Of a DNA stretch of 64,000 bases, positions 26,415-36,893 are shown in pieces; the first letter of the stretch is position 1; the number at the start of each line of letters is the position of its first letter. The stretch spans positions 248,001 to 312,000 of the forward strand of contig JAFEMH010002549.1 in assembly GCA_022495995.1 (NCBI GenBank). The letters are read 5' to 3'. The position numbers were made by a program, and so were the translations under genes. The notes beneath the pieces were generated by a model. The model worked only from the letters and a program-made list of their open reading frames with translations. It was not told the DNA's origin and searched no databases. This stretch comes from Adenophora triphylla var. japonica (Eukaryota > Streptophyta > Magnoliopsida > Asterales > Campanulaceae).

Positions 26415-26419
26415 CCTTG

Positions 26420-27330
26420 TATATTCATTCCAAGGAAAGCTATCCTGGAGTAAAATGATGGTAAGTAAACCTGATTTAAACTTAGTATAAGGACTAAATC
26501 AAGGTGAAAAAAATCCCATTACAACAACTTTTCTACTGCACATGAAAACAAATGAAATAATGTATGTACCTGCTTTGCTCAGAATCAATTCCTTGACCTG
26601 GGAATAAAGGTCCTACATTGAAGAAATAACGTAGTCAGGAACTTCTATCAAATATAATAATCATATCAGACTGGTACTATCAATTTGTACAAACCATTAA
26701 AAAAATTCCAAATATGACCAACACACTACACATGTTCAGGTTGAAACTAACTGAACAGCCCAAGCGATATAATAATTAACTTCTTCTCATGGTCATTTCA
26801 TCAAACAGTTGGTATGCAATTGAAGAAGAAATCGACGAATGAGATGAAGAACTCACCTTAGAACGATCGTCTGAGCAGAGGAGAAGCAGGGAATGATTGG
26901 TTTCTCGTCTATTTAACACGCTGAAGCGGGGCATGATTGCGTCGAATATGGAATGGATACTCATAATCGGGGAAAATAGAAAGGGGATTAGCGGCTAATC
27001 ACAACAAATCCGAGTAAATATATTGATGCCTAAAATAAAATTTCCCACATTATTGACTAAACTCATCAAGGAATTGAATCTTGCATCAAATTCTGAGAGG
27101 CCTATGAATGTAAATGGTGGCTATTGCGATCAAAATCAGGAGCGGCGGCGAGCGTATTTCACGGGAAGAGGAGATAGCTGCGACATAAATTACGACGTTT
27201 GCGATGGGATTAGACGGAAATGAGGAGCGGAGAGATACAGGCTGGATTTCCACGTGAAATTCCACCTCATCATTACACGTGGATAGGCTGAGGAAGCTAG
27301 GAATGATTTTGGTTTTAAATATTATATAGA
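26420..27330 (-). other. 5' portion of Helitron 2, unidentified exon-like pieces
   Basis: Continuation of Helitron 2 after element B. On the minus strand, around 26575-26625, an open stretch with FFNVGPLFPGQGIDSEQS ends at a GTACAT donor and could be another captured exon, but I do not recognise the family. Two CACGTG motifs occur at about 27250-27285, close to the 5' terminus. Confidence 0.4.
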
Positions 27331-27445
27331 TTTTTGAGTTATTAAAGAGGTGTGTTTAGTAAATAGCATTAGAGGTAATGAATTTGATCTTTATTTAGTT
27401 TAGGTTCTTGTTTGAGGGAAAAAATTGGAGATTTGCACTTCAGCC

Positions 27446-27555
27446 TTTATATATATAGTTATAAATTGAAAACATATCTGAATTTTTTAGATCTGATCGC
27501 ATTCGATTCGCATAGGAGTCAATTAAATTGCCCACGGGAGGAGTATATATATAAA
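27446..27555 (+). promoter_or_regulatory. Likely FC1 core promoter, two TATA-like sites
   Basis: CTTTATATATATAG at about 27446-27459 and GTATATATATAAAG at about 27542-27555 are both upstream of the first ATG (27592), and no other ATG lies between them and it. The first site would give a 5' leader of about 100 nt. Only 262 bp separates the FC1 ATG from the end of Helitron 2, so any more distal promoter sequence is now transposon DNA. Confidence 0.45.
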
Positions 27556-27591
27556 GAAATTCATCCAAATAAAGTTGGAATCGTCGGCTCC

Positions 27592-28095
27592 ATGGATATA
27601 GCATCAATTTCTCGAGTTCTACCTCAATTGAATCGATCGAACACGAGTTTCTGTTACTCGAATCACAAGTAAACTCTGTTCTTTCTTCTTTTTAAAGGTT
27701 GATTACATTCTAGGCTTTTTGTGATTTGAAGCTTGATCACATTGGATGCTGTTCAATTGATTTTATTTACTTGGTGAATTGATTAAAAAATGTGTGCTTT
27801 ATGATTGATTCGTATGCTTATGGATTTCAATCCGTAATTTTGTGTTTACTGAATTCTGGATTATGAGAAGAAGCAATTTGATTTCGCCCATATTGTAGCG
27901 TCATCAATTCTAGATTGATTTATGCATTTCCTTGCCCAAGCTCTGTTTACACTGGAAGTATCTATCAAGATGAAATCAGTTTGCTTTCCAGAGAGAGACA
28001 TAGAGCACATCTTTTCTGCAAATAGTAATGTTCCATCAATTCATAATGCTACGTGTATCACATCCCAGAATGATGCCACTTTTAGTTTGCCTCAT

Positions 28096-28139
<44 letters not shown>

Positions 28140-31100
28140 CTCATTACACCCCAACTATGATCGAAATCAAGTGATAAGTGAGCTCTTCATCGAACCTAGT
28201 GAGTTTAATGTTGCAACTTCATTGAGTGATTCACTATTGGAAAAGTGTCTACCAACCAAACATCATTCGAGTCATCTCCATCTATTTAAGAGAATTTTTT
28301 TTATAACTAATTTTGAATTCGTCCTTCCATCACCCATGCTTGCACTTAAATGAGCAATTGGCATTCAATGGTTATGTTTGTTCTCTCCTCAAAACTTGAT
28401 CAATTTATTCATCTTCTTTTTCAAACTTAATCTTGTCATACTTTAAAATATCCATTTTTCATCACTGGGTGTACATATTGAAAGCACCTGTATCACACAT
28501 CGCCGACCCAGTTATAGGCTTATTACCATGCTTCTTATCTCCATCACACCTTCCTCTAGGAACTCCCTTAGCCAATTCCTCCATCTCTTTGTCTAGGACT
28601 TTTATTGAACAGTTGTGGATTGAGTTTGTTGGTTTGTTCATTCTTTCTTATACTCAATCATTCTATCAGCGAACTCATTCTTTGCAGTTGAAGCCATCTC
28701 CACTTCTTTGGGAACACCCTCTACCTCCTCTTGGTATGTGGAAACAATTTCCACATCTCCAGTTTCGAAAGTAGCTTTTGGAGCGATGAAACTCATTGGT
28801 TAAGTGTATTTTGTCTCTACATCTGCCTCTTGTGTCTGGAGGCTTACAGCTTTTGTGGATCTGGAGACTGGAGTAGGTGTAGCAAGGAGGAATGGAGAAC
28901 GGGCGGCTGATGTTGAGGTGTCAGAAAGAAGGTATTGATAGTCAGTGATGGTTTAGCTAGGCCGTTGAGGAGGTGAGAATGGATAATATTGGCGGTATGA
29001 TTGATTGATTCTTGAATAGTTTGATTGGTTCATTGATCTCTCAAACTGAGGGTAGAGAAAAGAGATGATATTCGATTAAGCCTACACGCTCTAGAACGTA
29101 AATTTCATGTTGAAGGTGTTTCCATTATAATTATTTCACACTTTCTTGCTGAAAACTAATTTAAAAGAGTGACGATATATCGATTTATAATCGTGCTAGC
29201 ATTGGTATTGAACTCAAACTAACTTACTTGCAAGTGTATTTGGTCAAATGTTCGAGTTCTTGACAAAGGGCCCAAATTCAACATCTGCTTGTATGTCTCA
29301 CCAATGACACAAACAAACCACATATGGCAACCCCTTTAAGTTTCATGCCGTGCAGCAGAAGCATGCTTCTTGTTTATGTCATATTCACATAAGAGCATGT
29401 ATCATTCTTGTCATCATATTATTATTGCTTCTTGTTTTTTCATGTGATTAAGCTTTGAGTTGAAGCAAGTCTTTCATATTGCAGGTTAAAGTATCACAAT
29501 AGACTTCTCTTACCTGCCTGTGGCAATGCTTACGGTTTGACATGTAAATCAACTGCGGTTCCTAGGTCTGATCTAACTTGCAGTGACACCTTTAGCAGAT
29601 CACAACTGCGAGGGTCTATTAGAACCAGGAAAGATGTAGTTGGAAAATCATTTTGCTCTGTAACGAGTTTATCTACATATTCTGGAAGTGCTATTGATTC
29701 TCATTCACATGCACACGCTGAAGAAGAAAAGGTTGGGGTGCTACTTTTGAATCTTGGAGGTCCAGACACGCTTCATGATGTGCAACCTTTTTTATTCAAT
29801 CTATTTGCAGATCCGGTATGTACATCTTTCGACAAGATGATGCAGTACTTGACGTATTGCTATGCCATACTAATATGCATTCTTAACCACAAGACAGGAT
29901 ATTATACGTCTCCCCAGGTTATTCCGCTTCCTACAGCGACCTTTAGCTCAACTTATTTCTGTACTCAGGGCTCCCAAAAGTAAAGAAGGTTATGCCTCCA
30001 TTGGGGGTGGTTCTCCTTTGCGCAAGATAACAGATGAACAGGTAATCTTGCAGATTGGCAAAGAAGTTTGATGTCTGTTCATGATAGCCTTATTTATGTC
30101 TATGTGGTCTTATTTTTTGACATTTAATTAAGCCTCCAAGCTACCACATGATACATTAATGATGTTGAGCTCTTCAATGTAGGCTAACGCTCTAAAAGTG
30201 GCGCTTGAAGCAAAGGAAGTTCCTGCTAATGTATATGTTGCAATGCGTTACTGGCACCCTTTCACCGAAGAGGCTGTTCAGCAGGCAAGTTTGAGTGTAC
30301 CTGAAATATTTAGATCATGTATCCACTCTATTACTGCGGTCGGTTTATTCAAATGCTATTTGAAAACTACCTGAAATATTTACTTGTCGGTGGGTATGAG
30401 TTTTAAGTATGCCAAGATCACATTAAGAGTAATGATTGGTTTGAGATGCCACTTGGCTCCTTCGAAGAACAATTATTACTTAATGTAACACATACTCCCT
30501 CTGTCCATTAATAAATGTTGCATTTGACTTGTCAACATTATTAAGGAATGTGCTTTACTAATTTTTACATTGTTTGTACAATGGTGAAATTGCACTAAGT
30601 TTATTTCCTTAGTTAGAAACGCGACATTTATTTTGGGATTGACAAAAAAGGAAAGTGCGAAATTTATTATGGTACAGAGGGAGTTTGTTTTATGTCATGA
30701 AGGCCTACTTTATTTGTTGTAATTCAATCAAATACTAATCTCCTTATTCAGCTAGACATGTTTTGGTGGTGGCTCGAGAGTCGAGACACTTCTTTTGTGT
30801 TTTTTTCTCTAAAAAAGGGATGTTGAATGTCATTTCTTATATTCCTCGTCTTCCATAAGATTAATATTGATTAACTTATTCACTGCTTCTGACAGATTAA
30901 GAAGGACAAGATAACTAGGCTTGTAATTTTGCCACTATACCCACAGTTCTCTATCTCAACAACTGGGTCAAGCATCCGTGTTATCCAAAATCTCTTCAGG
31001 TTAACTATTCGTCTTTAAATTCCTTCCACTGCTGTCCCACCTCCATGCTGGATTTTCCCCACATTGGAAAATATAACTGATTCTGAGTTGTCTGTCAGGG

Positions 31101-34100
31101 AAGATACATTTTTGTCAAGACTGCCTGTTTCTATAATACAGTCCTGGTATCAACGGGAAGGTTATGTCAAATCTATGGCTGACTTGATTGAGAAGGAGTT
31201 GCAAAGTTTCACTAGGCCTGAAGAGGTTTGTTTGATTATTTATTTTTGTTACCTGACATTATTGTATTATGAAGACAAGCCTTCTGAAAGTTGTTATCTC
31301 TACGGTGTCACCTTAGTTTGTGGTTGCTATAAGTTTGTATTGTATTCTAGGTGATGATATTTTTCAGTGCCCATGGGGTACCAGTCAGTTATGTTACGAA
31401 AGCGGGGGACCCATACAAAGATCAGATGGAGGAATGCATTTACTTGATAATGCAAGAACTGAAAGCTAGGGGAATTAGCAATAATCATACACTGGCTTTT
31501 CAGGTTTGTTATCTAAACTTTTGAGATCTCCTTACTCCCTCTGCCGCCCCTCTTTTTGTTTTTTCCCCCTTCCTTTTGTGAGCAACTTCTATGGTTAATG
31601 AATTCTCTCCATTATGGTGTGTGTGTCGTGTGATATTCATTGAAGTGTACTTGCCATGATAATCCCCTCTTAAAATCATCTATTCTCTCTACATGGGGAA
31701 AATACAGAATTATGCCCCTGAACTTGAGGATTTGATGCAAATATCCCCCTAACGTCAAAAATTGACACATTTGCCCCCAAACTCAATGAGTAATAGGGCA
31801 GATTTGACCTTCGTTAATTTTTCATCCAATATTTAACGATTATGGAACCTAAATTGAATTAGAACGATGTAGAAGGGGGTAAATTGTGAACTATTAAACT
31901 ATAAACTCTAAAGAATATCTATTATAAAATTAAGGGCTAAAATAAAAAAAGTTTAATTTACAAGTAATACCCTTATCTTCTACCTTCAACTCGTCTCTCA
32001 CTTTTACCCTCCGGCTGCCCTCCACTCTTACCCAGCGTCGCCGTTTTCGATCATGTGCTCCTCCACCCTTACCCAACATAAATTAAACCAAACCCAAATC
32101 TAAAATCTTTATGTTTCCTTCAATCTCAATCCAATCTAGAAATCATGGCTAAATTTCTTCCCTCCTTCGTCCAGATCGAGTTACCATTCCCATTTGGAAC
32201 ATCATGGCTAAAAAAAGTTTAATTTTACAAATTTCTCTCTCACCCCCACCTACCGGCTGCATTTTCCTGGAATTCAGCTTTCAAAATTCAAAACACCCAT
32301 TTCCATTTTTCATTTCATCTCTCTCTCTCTCTCTGAACCTTTCAGTTTTCTTCCTCATGTTTTCACAACCTAAGTTTAAACAACAAAATCTTGAATTTCC
32401 TATTTTCTACAATAATTGTGCATTTATACTCTGTTTGTTTGCCAAAGGAATCCTAAAAGATCATGGCACCTACACCTTCAAAATCAAATTTAGAACCCCA
32501 CCTTCCTAATCAAACCACCAATCAAGAATACCTCGATCCAAGCATCAATACCGTCTCAATTCAACATGGCTAAACCCTGCCTAAACCCTAATTCCACAGC
32601 CCTCACCGAACCCCAGACCATCCTGTTGAAGTTATTGGCCGGATTCGAGACTACCCTGATCTGCAATTTGAAGTGGGATTTGCATCCCATTTTCAAATTC
32701 TGGGTTGTTTTAGATGTTTAAAATTGGTAAAATAAACATTTTTTTATTTTAGCCCTTAATTCTATAATAAATATTCTTTAGGATATAGAGTTTAATTGCT
32801 CACAATTTATCCCTTCAATGCCATATAAATTCATTTAGGTCCCGTAATCGTTAAATATTGGATGAAAAATTAACGGAGGTCAAATCTGCCCTATTATTCA
32901 TTGAGTTTAGGGGAAAATGTGCCAATTTTCGACGTTAGGGGCATATTTGCATCAAATCCTTAAGTTCAGGGGCATAAATCCGTATTTTCCCCTCTACATG
33001 CATGAAACAGGATAGCAAAATAATAGAGGGATGATTAAAGTAAATGAAACCTATGATATGGTCCTTTTATGTTATGGTGCCGCATTTGATCTATCTTTTT
33101 TCTGTCATGTCAGAGCCGAGTTGGGCCAGTGCAATGGTTGAAGCCTTACACCGATGAAGTTCTAGTTGAGCTCGGTCAAAAAGGTGTTAAGAGTCTTCTG
33201 GCTGTTCCTGTAAGGTATGCTAGTTCACTTTTTATGGTCTTGTTTGAGTGTCATGACTATAGTATGTCCTTTAGTCCAATTATTTAGTTTGGATGTTTAA
33301 AAGGGTTAAATTCAGTGCCCACCCCGCCCACCTCTGAGGTTTGGTCAAATATCGGTGCCCACTCTTGTGTAGTTATAATTGAATATGAAAAATGTGAAGG
33401 AAAAGGGCGGGTCCTGAATACTTGTCCAAACCTCAAGGGTGGCCACTGAATTTAACCCATGATTTATAGAAACAAGTTTATTTGGGCTAGATGGTAAATT
33501 GTTGGTTTACAAGTCTACCACCGTAACAATTTCAGATAGTAGTAAATAATTAACCATGACTTGGTTATACATCTTGTTCCAATATACATTCTATTAGGTT
33601 TATAGGCAAATAAATTTAAATACCAGTTCGTGATGGTTTATTCTCCTAGTTGACTTCTTCAAGTATTTGTTTTTTAAGGCCAAAATGCATTTTGGTGCCC
33701 AAAACTTTCATTACAATCCCACTTAGGGTCCTTAACTATCATTCGCCCCACATAAAGTCCACAATTAATATTTTTGCCCAAATAAGGTCTTAAATCTAAC
33801 AGACTCAACACGTGCCTCGCACATAACCAGAATTGAAGGGTGAAAATGTCTTATAATCACTCCTAAAATTAATTTCATCTCACATACCTTACCCATGAGT
33901 CATGACCCCACAAGATGCCATTGGAGGAAGACCTTCACTTCCATTCCCACAATATTTGTTCCTGCATCATTTGGTTGGGTTAAATTGGTTAAAGCATGTT
34001 CTTCGATTGAAGGGAATTTAGATATCCAGCTTCTTGTAATGCTCATGTGAAAGTATTTATAACCTAACTGGACTATGAGTATTTATGGCTGAAAATTTCT

Positions 34101-35269
34101 TGGCTTATCTCAATTATTTTAGACTTCATAAGCTATTCGTCTGTCTTGAGTTGTAGTTGGAAAAGTGTGGGTTTACATTATATTTTCATTTTAAAATTAA
34201 TGTAATCAAACGTATCAAGAAAACACAAGGTATGTCACATTTGAATCCTTTTGACTTTCCGCCCATGATGTTGCTTTCTTGCACAAACCAACTTATTAAC
34301 TGAAGATTAACTTGTTTCCTGGGAGTCACTTGCTAATTGACAGGAATGTAGTTATGTTCAAACCATTGGTGGGGTTTTCTATTCAATGCCTTCCTTACCA
34401 TTTCGTCCAAAAAAGGTGCAATTACACTATAGTGTGTTTTCATTTTGTCAAATATGTAGGGTGAGAATGAGAGTGTAGGTCTCCCTCCATTGGCGTTATG
34501 CGGATGAGGGTAACATATGTGAGTATGTGAGATGAAATTAGTTTTAGGAGCTGTGAAAATATATTTTTGCCCCTTAATTTTGGACGTCAGTGGCACATGT
34601 TAAGTTTCCGTTAGATTTTTAACACTTTGTTAGGTTTAGGACTTTATTTGAGCCAACACGATATTAGCTATAGACATTATGTGGGACATATGATAGTTTA
34701 GGACCTTAAGTGGGATTGCAATGAAAGTTTTGGACGCCAAAATGCATTTTGACCATACAATACAAAAGCCTCGGATACTAATTAAGTGTTACATGGATTA
34801 CCTTGAAAGGACCATAAAAACACATATTAGTGAATGCTAAGAATTTTTTTTTCCCATTTTCCCTATGTGTTGCAGCCCATATAAATCTTGGTCTATGTTT
34901 GAGTATTTAGTCATTGATGATATAAATTTGTGTTTTATTTTTTGTTTATTTTTGATTTCCAGTTTTGTTAGCGAGCATATAGAGACACTTGAAGAGATAG
35001 ATATGGAGTACAAGGAGTTAGCCCTTGAATCAGGTATTCAGAATTGGGGTCGGGTACCTGCTCTTGGATGCACCTCCTCATTCATCACCGATCTAGCAGA
35101 TGCAGTGATTGAAGCCTTGCCTTCTGCAACATCAATGACCACCTCAAGTAGTAGCTCCAAAGAAGCAGAAAATGATCCGATTAAATATGCCATCAAAATG
35201 TTCTTCGGGTCATTTTTAGCATTCATATTGCTCTTATCTCCCAAAATGATATCGCTCTTCAGAAATTAG
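27592..35269 (+). CDS. FC1: Ferrochelatase-1, chloroplast/mitochondrial heme synthesis
   Basis: Inserts Fe2+ into protoporphyrin IX to make protoheme. Nine exons, all in phase: 27592-27668, 29485-29815, 29898-30041, 30183-30284, 30896-30999, 31099-31225, 31351-31503, 33114-33214, 34963-35269, giving 481 residues. The start is the first ATG after the TATA sites (CCATGG context). Residues 1 to about 95 are Ser/Arg-rich and look like an organelle transit peptide. The mature part opens [20 protein letters not shown]. The ferrochelatase signature IFFSAHGVP puts the catalytic His at residue 303. The metal/proton Glu is residue 387 ([11 protein letters not shown]). The C-terminus ends in a hydrophobic segment ([14 protein letters not shown]), without the chlorophyll-binding LHC motif of ferrochelatase-2, which fits FC1, the form linked to heme outside photosynthesis. 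Intron 4 has a GC donor (CAG|GCAAGT). Introns 4, 7 and 8 hold transposons. Confidence 0.95.
28098..28136 (+). repeat. (CT)n microsatellite in FC1 intron 1
   Basis: About 19 CT units. An open frame running through it is incidental. Confidence 0.95.
30285..30286 (+). other. GC splice donor of FC1 intron 4
   Basis: The exon end CAG is followed by GCAAGT. The reading frame fits only this junction (residues EEAVQQ joined to IKKDK). A GC donor with otherwise perfect consensus is the usual form of the rare GC-AG intron class. Confidence 0.88.
30495..30683. mobile_element. Stowaway-like MITE in FC1 intron 4
   Basis: Left end CTCCCTCTGTCCATTAATAA preceded by TA. Right end TTATTATGGTACAGAGGGAG followed by TT, probably a mutated TA. 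About 189 bp. Confidence 0.8.
31696..32991. mobile_element. Pack-MULE in FC1 intron 7
   Basis: Inverted repeats of about 260 bp (GGGAAAATAC outward, then sequence around CAAATATCCCCCTAACGTC on the left and its inverse on the right), flanked by an exact 9-bp duplication CTCTACATG at 31687-31695 and 32992-33000. Long inverted repeats with a 9-bp duplication define TIR-type Mutator-like elements. The 760-bp centre has no transposase but contains the 5' end of a kinesin gene, which makes it a Pack-MULE. It lies wholly inside intron 7 and does not touch splice sites. Confidence 0.9.
32463..32700 (+). pseudogene. KIN-10A/PAKRP2-like kinesin 5' fragment carried by the MULE
   Basis: ATG at 32463 opens MAPTPSKSN. 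After frame changes and a stop, the sequence reads [14 protein letters not shown] at about 32620-32665. Both the start and this beginning of the motor domain resemble phragmoplast-associated kinesin 2 of plants (KIN-10A). The CT-rich sequence upstream (32320-32345) could be its captured 5' leader. No nucleotide-binding P-loop is present. The match is from memory of the family, hence moderate confidence. Confidence 0.65.
33303..33458. mobile_element. Small inverted-repeat element in FC1 intron 8
   Basis: GGGTTAAATTCAGTG at the left and CACTGAATTTAACCC at the right, with imperfect inverted repeats of about 50 bp (CCTCTGAGGTTTGG against CCAAACCTCAAGG). No clear target duplication. Confidence 0.65.
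33678..34754. mobile_element. Inverted-repeat element in FC1 intron 8, MULE-like
   Basis: The left end GGCCAAAATGCATTTTGG and the right end, inverted, GGTCAAAATGCATTTTGG extend as imperfect inverted repeats for at least 130 bp (CAAAACTTTCATT, CAATCCCACTTA). The centre of about 800 bp has no recognised gene. I could not find a target duplication, so the superfamily is uncertain. Confidence 0.65.
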
Positions 35270-35315
35270 AGTCTTGTAGAGAAGCTTAAAGATTGAAGCA
35301 AGTTTTGCTACGGAG

Positions 35316-35321
35316 AATAAA
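35316..35321 (+). terminator. Possible FC1 polyadenylation signal
   Basis: AATAAA 47 bases after the FC1 stop codon. Plant poly(A) signals are loose, so the true site may be further on. Confidence 0.4.
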
Positions 35322-35329
35322 AGCGAAAG

Positions 35330-36369
35330 AAAGTGGATAGACAAATACAGAGGGATGGGATTATCAACGCCCATTTTTAGATGCGAGATTTTTTTAGACG
35401 TCTTTCGAGAAGGAAATAGATGAGATGGTGAAAAGAAGCTTTGTAATACTGCTTTCATGTGAAGATGAAAGTCGGCTATTTTTCTGAAAGTAAAAAACGA
35501 CTATTAATATGACCATGATTAGCATTCGTTGTCATGAGCGAAATAGAGATTGATTTGGGGTCGGAAGTTGTACATTAATGCTTTTACAGATTGGGCTGGC
35601 GTGTACATATCTCAGATTTTCATATTGACCTTCGTACTATCGAAACAACAAATATAACATGCGTGTTATTGATTTATTAGCGAAATTAACCAAAATTGTT
35701 AAAAAAAAAGTTAATGGATGTTAGATGCCGTTAGTAACTAACAGATATTACTGTCAAAGTTTTCAAATTGTCCCCATAATCAAACATATTTCCAACTCAC
35801 TTACTGAGCACAAAAATGACCTATTTATTCCTATTTATCAAATAACAACATATAGTTAAAAATTTCACCCTCCCCTAAATCATTTAGGATCCGCTCCCGA
35901 ATTTTTTAGGGAGAGAAAGGGAAGGGAGGGGGAGGAAATGGCTGAACTTTTCTTTCCTCCCCAATCCGCCCACTCACGGAATGATTGAAATGAAAGGAAA
36001 TGAGACCCTTTCCCTCCTAAAAAAAACTCAGGAGCACCATTAGGGAGGAAATCCTCCCACATTTCCTCTCTTTTCCTTCCCTTCCCCTCCATTTTTAGAC
36101 TGGGGAGCGACCCTTAATCAAACATTTCTCTCTCACAATCACACAAATATAAAGAGAAGTCACAACTTCTCTCTATAAAGACAACCATCACCACCCTCCG
36201 CCACCGTCGCCCTCCGCCATCACTGACGCCCATCTCTCTCTCGCTTGTTATTCTTCTTCTCTTCTTCTCCATTTCAATGTTTTCCCCACTTTAGATATCA
36301 TCAGATCTACACTTCGCCGTCCCTAGACCACCAACGACCTCCGTTGCCATCTCCATCTACCACATCTGA

Positions 36370-36413
<44 letters not shown>
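35330..36413. other. FC1 3' flank with a small inverted-repeat element and CT repeat
   Basis: No gene. At about 35885-36116 a purine-rich left arm (TAGGATCCGCTCCCGAA, then a GGGAGAGAAAGGGAAGGGAGG tract) faces a pyrimidine-rich right arm (CCTTCCCTTCCCCTCC, then GGGGAGCGACCCTTA), consistent with a MITE of about 230 bp. A (CT)n microsatellite runs from about 36373 to 36413, where element C begins. Confidence 0.6.
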
Positions 36414-36417
<4 letters not shown>

Positions 36418-36893
36418 GCAGCACGGAAGCACGATAGATTCGTGTTTAGCGCACTAAACACAAGAATTCACAAGCAATGAATCCTCAAGAACACAAATCT
36501 GAAATCCACCAGAAAATTAAAGAGAAAACCTCTTTGAATTGAAAATCAATAATGAATAAGTTGTCTTCCAAAAATAAAAGACTAAGTATTTATACTTCTA
36601 CCTAGGCAGTAAATAAAAAGGAGTTCTAAAAGCAATAAAATACCAAAAATAATGAAATTTCCGTAATTAAAACGAAATCAGTCTTCCAAACCCCGTCACG
36701 AGCGCGACCGCCCTTAGGCCCAGCGCGGTCGCGCAACTTGGCCGAGACTCATGCCAGTTCTTCCTCGTCTTCAGCGCGGCCGCTCTCCCTCCGAGCGCGG
36801 TCGCGCACTTTGGCCGAGACTGCTGCCTGGTTGACACTGTCTTGAGCGCGGCCGCTCTCCCCCATGAGCGCGGTCGCTCTCGCCCCTGTATCA
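36414..36893 (-). repeat. 3' LTR of element C
   Basis: 480 bp. The GC-rich cluster at 36694-36888 contains GCGCGGTCGCGC, AGCGCGGCCGCTCT and AGCGCGGTCGCTCT. The pol frame enters this LTR at about residue 787 and translates part of the cluster. Confidence 0.92.

Larger units (their letters stand above)
14001..27330 (-). mobile_element. Helitron 2 with captured fragments of three genes
   Basis: On the minus strand the 3' end is the hairpin CCCGTCGAATCTCGACGGG (plus 14012-14030), then TTACTGA and CTAG (14001-14004) with T outside. The 5' end is TCTATATAATATTTAAAACC (TC at 27329-27330) with A outside. It carries pieces of a PPR gene, RPA1 and an RMT2-like methyltransferase, all on the minus strand. 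It has no RepHel gene. A 9.2 kb Gypsy element (17197-26414) with an internal hAT inserted later. Without it the Helitron is about 4.1 kb. Its 3' end is only 2 bp from the 5' end of Helitron 1. Its 5' end is 262 bp upstream of the FC1 start codon. Confidence 0.75.

Noticed and set aside
27922..28353. 143-codon plus-strand ORF in FC1 intron 1
   Set aside because: It runs through a CT repeat (Ser-Leu run), has no homology I recognise, and lies inside a well-defined intron.
32204..32509. Separate gene inside FC1 intron 7
   Set aside because: It lies within the Pack-MULE and is not in the kinesin frame. No family match.
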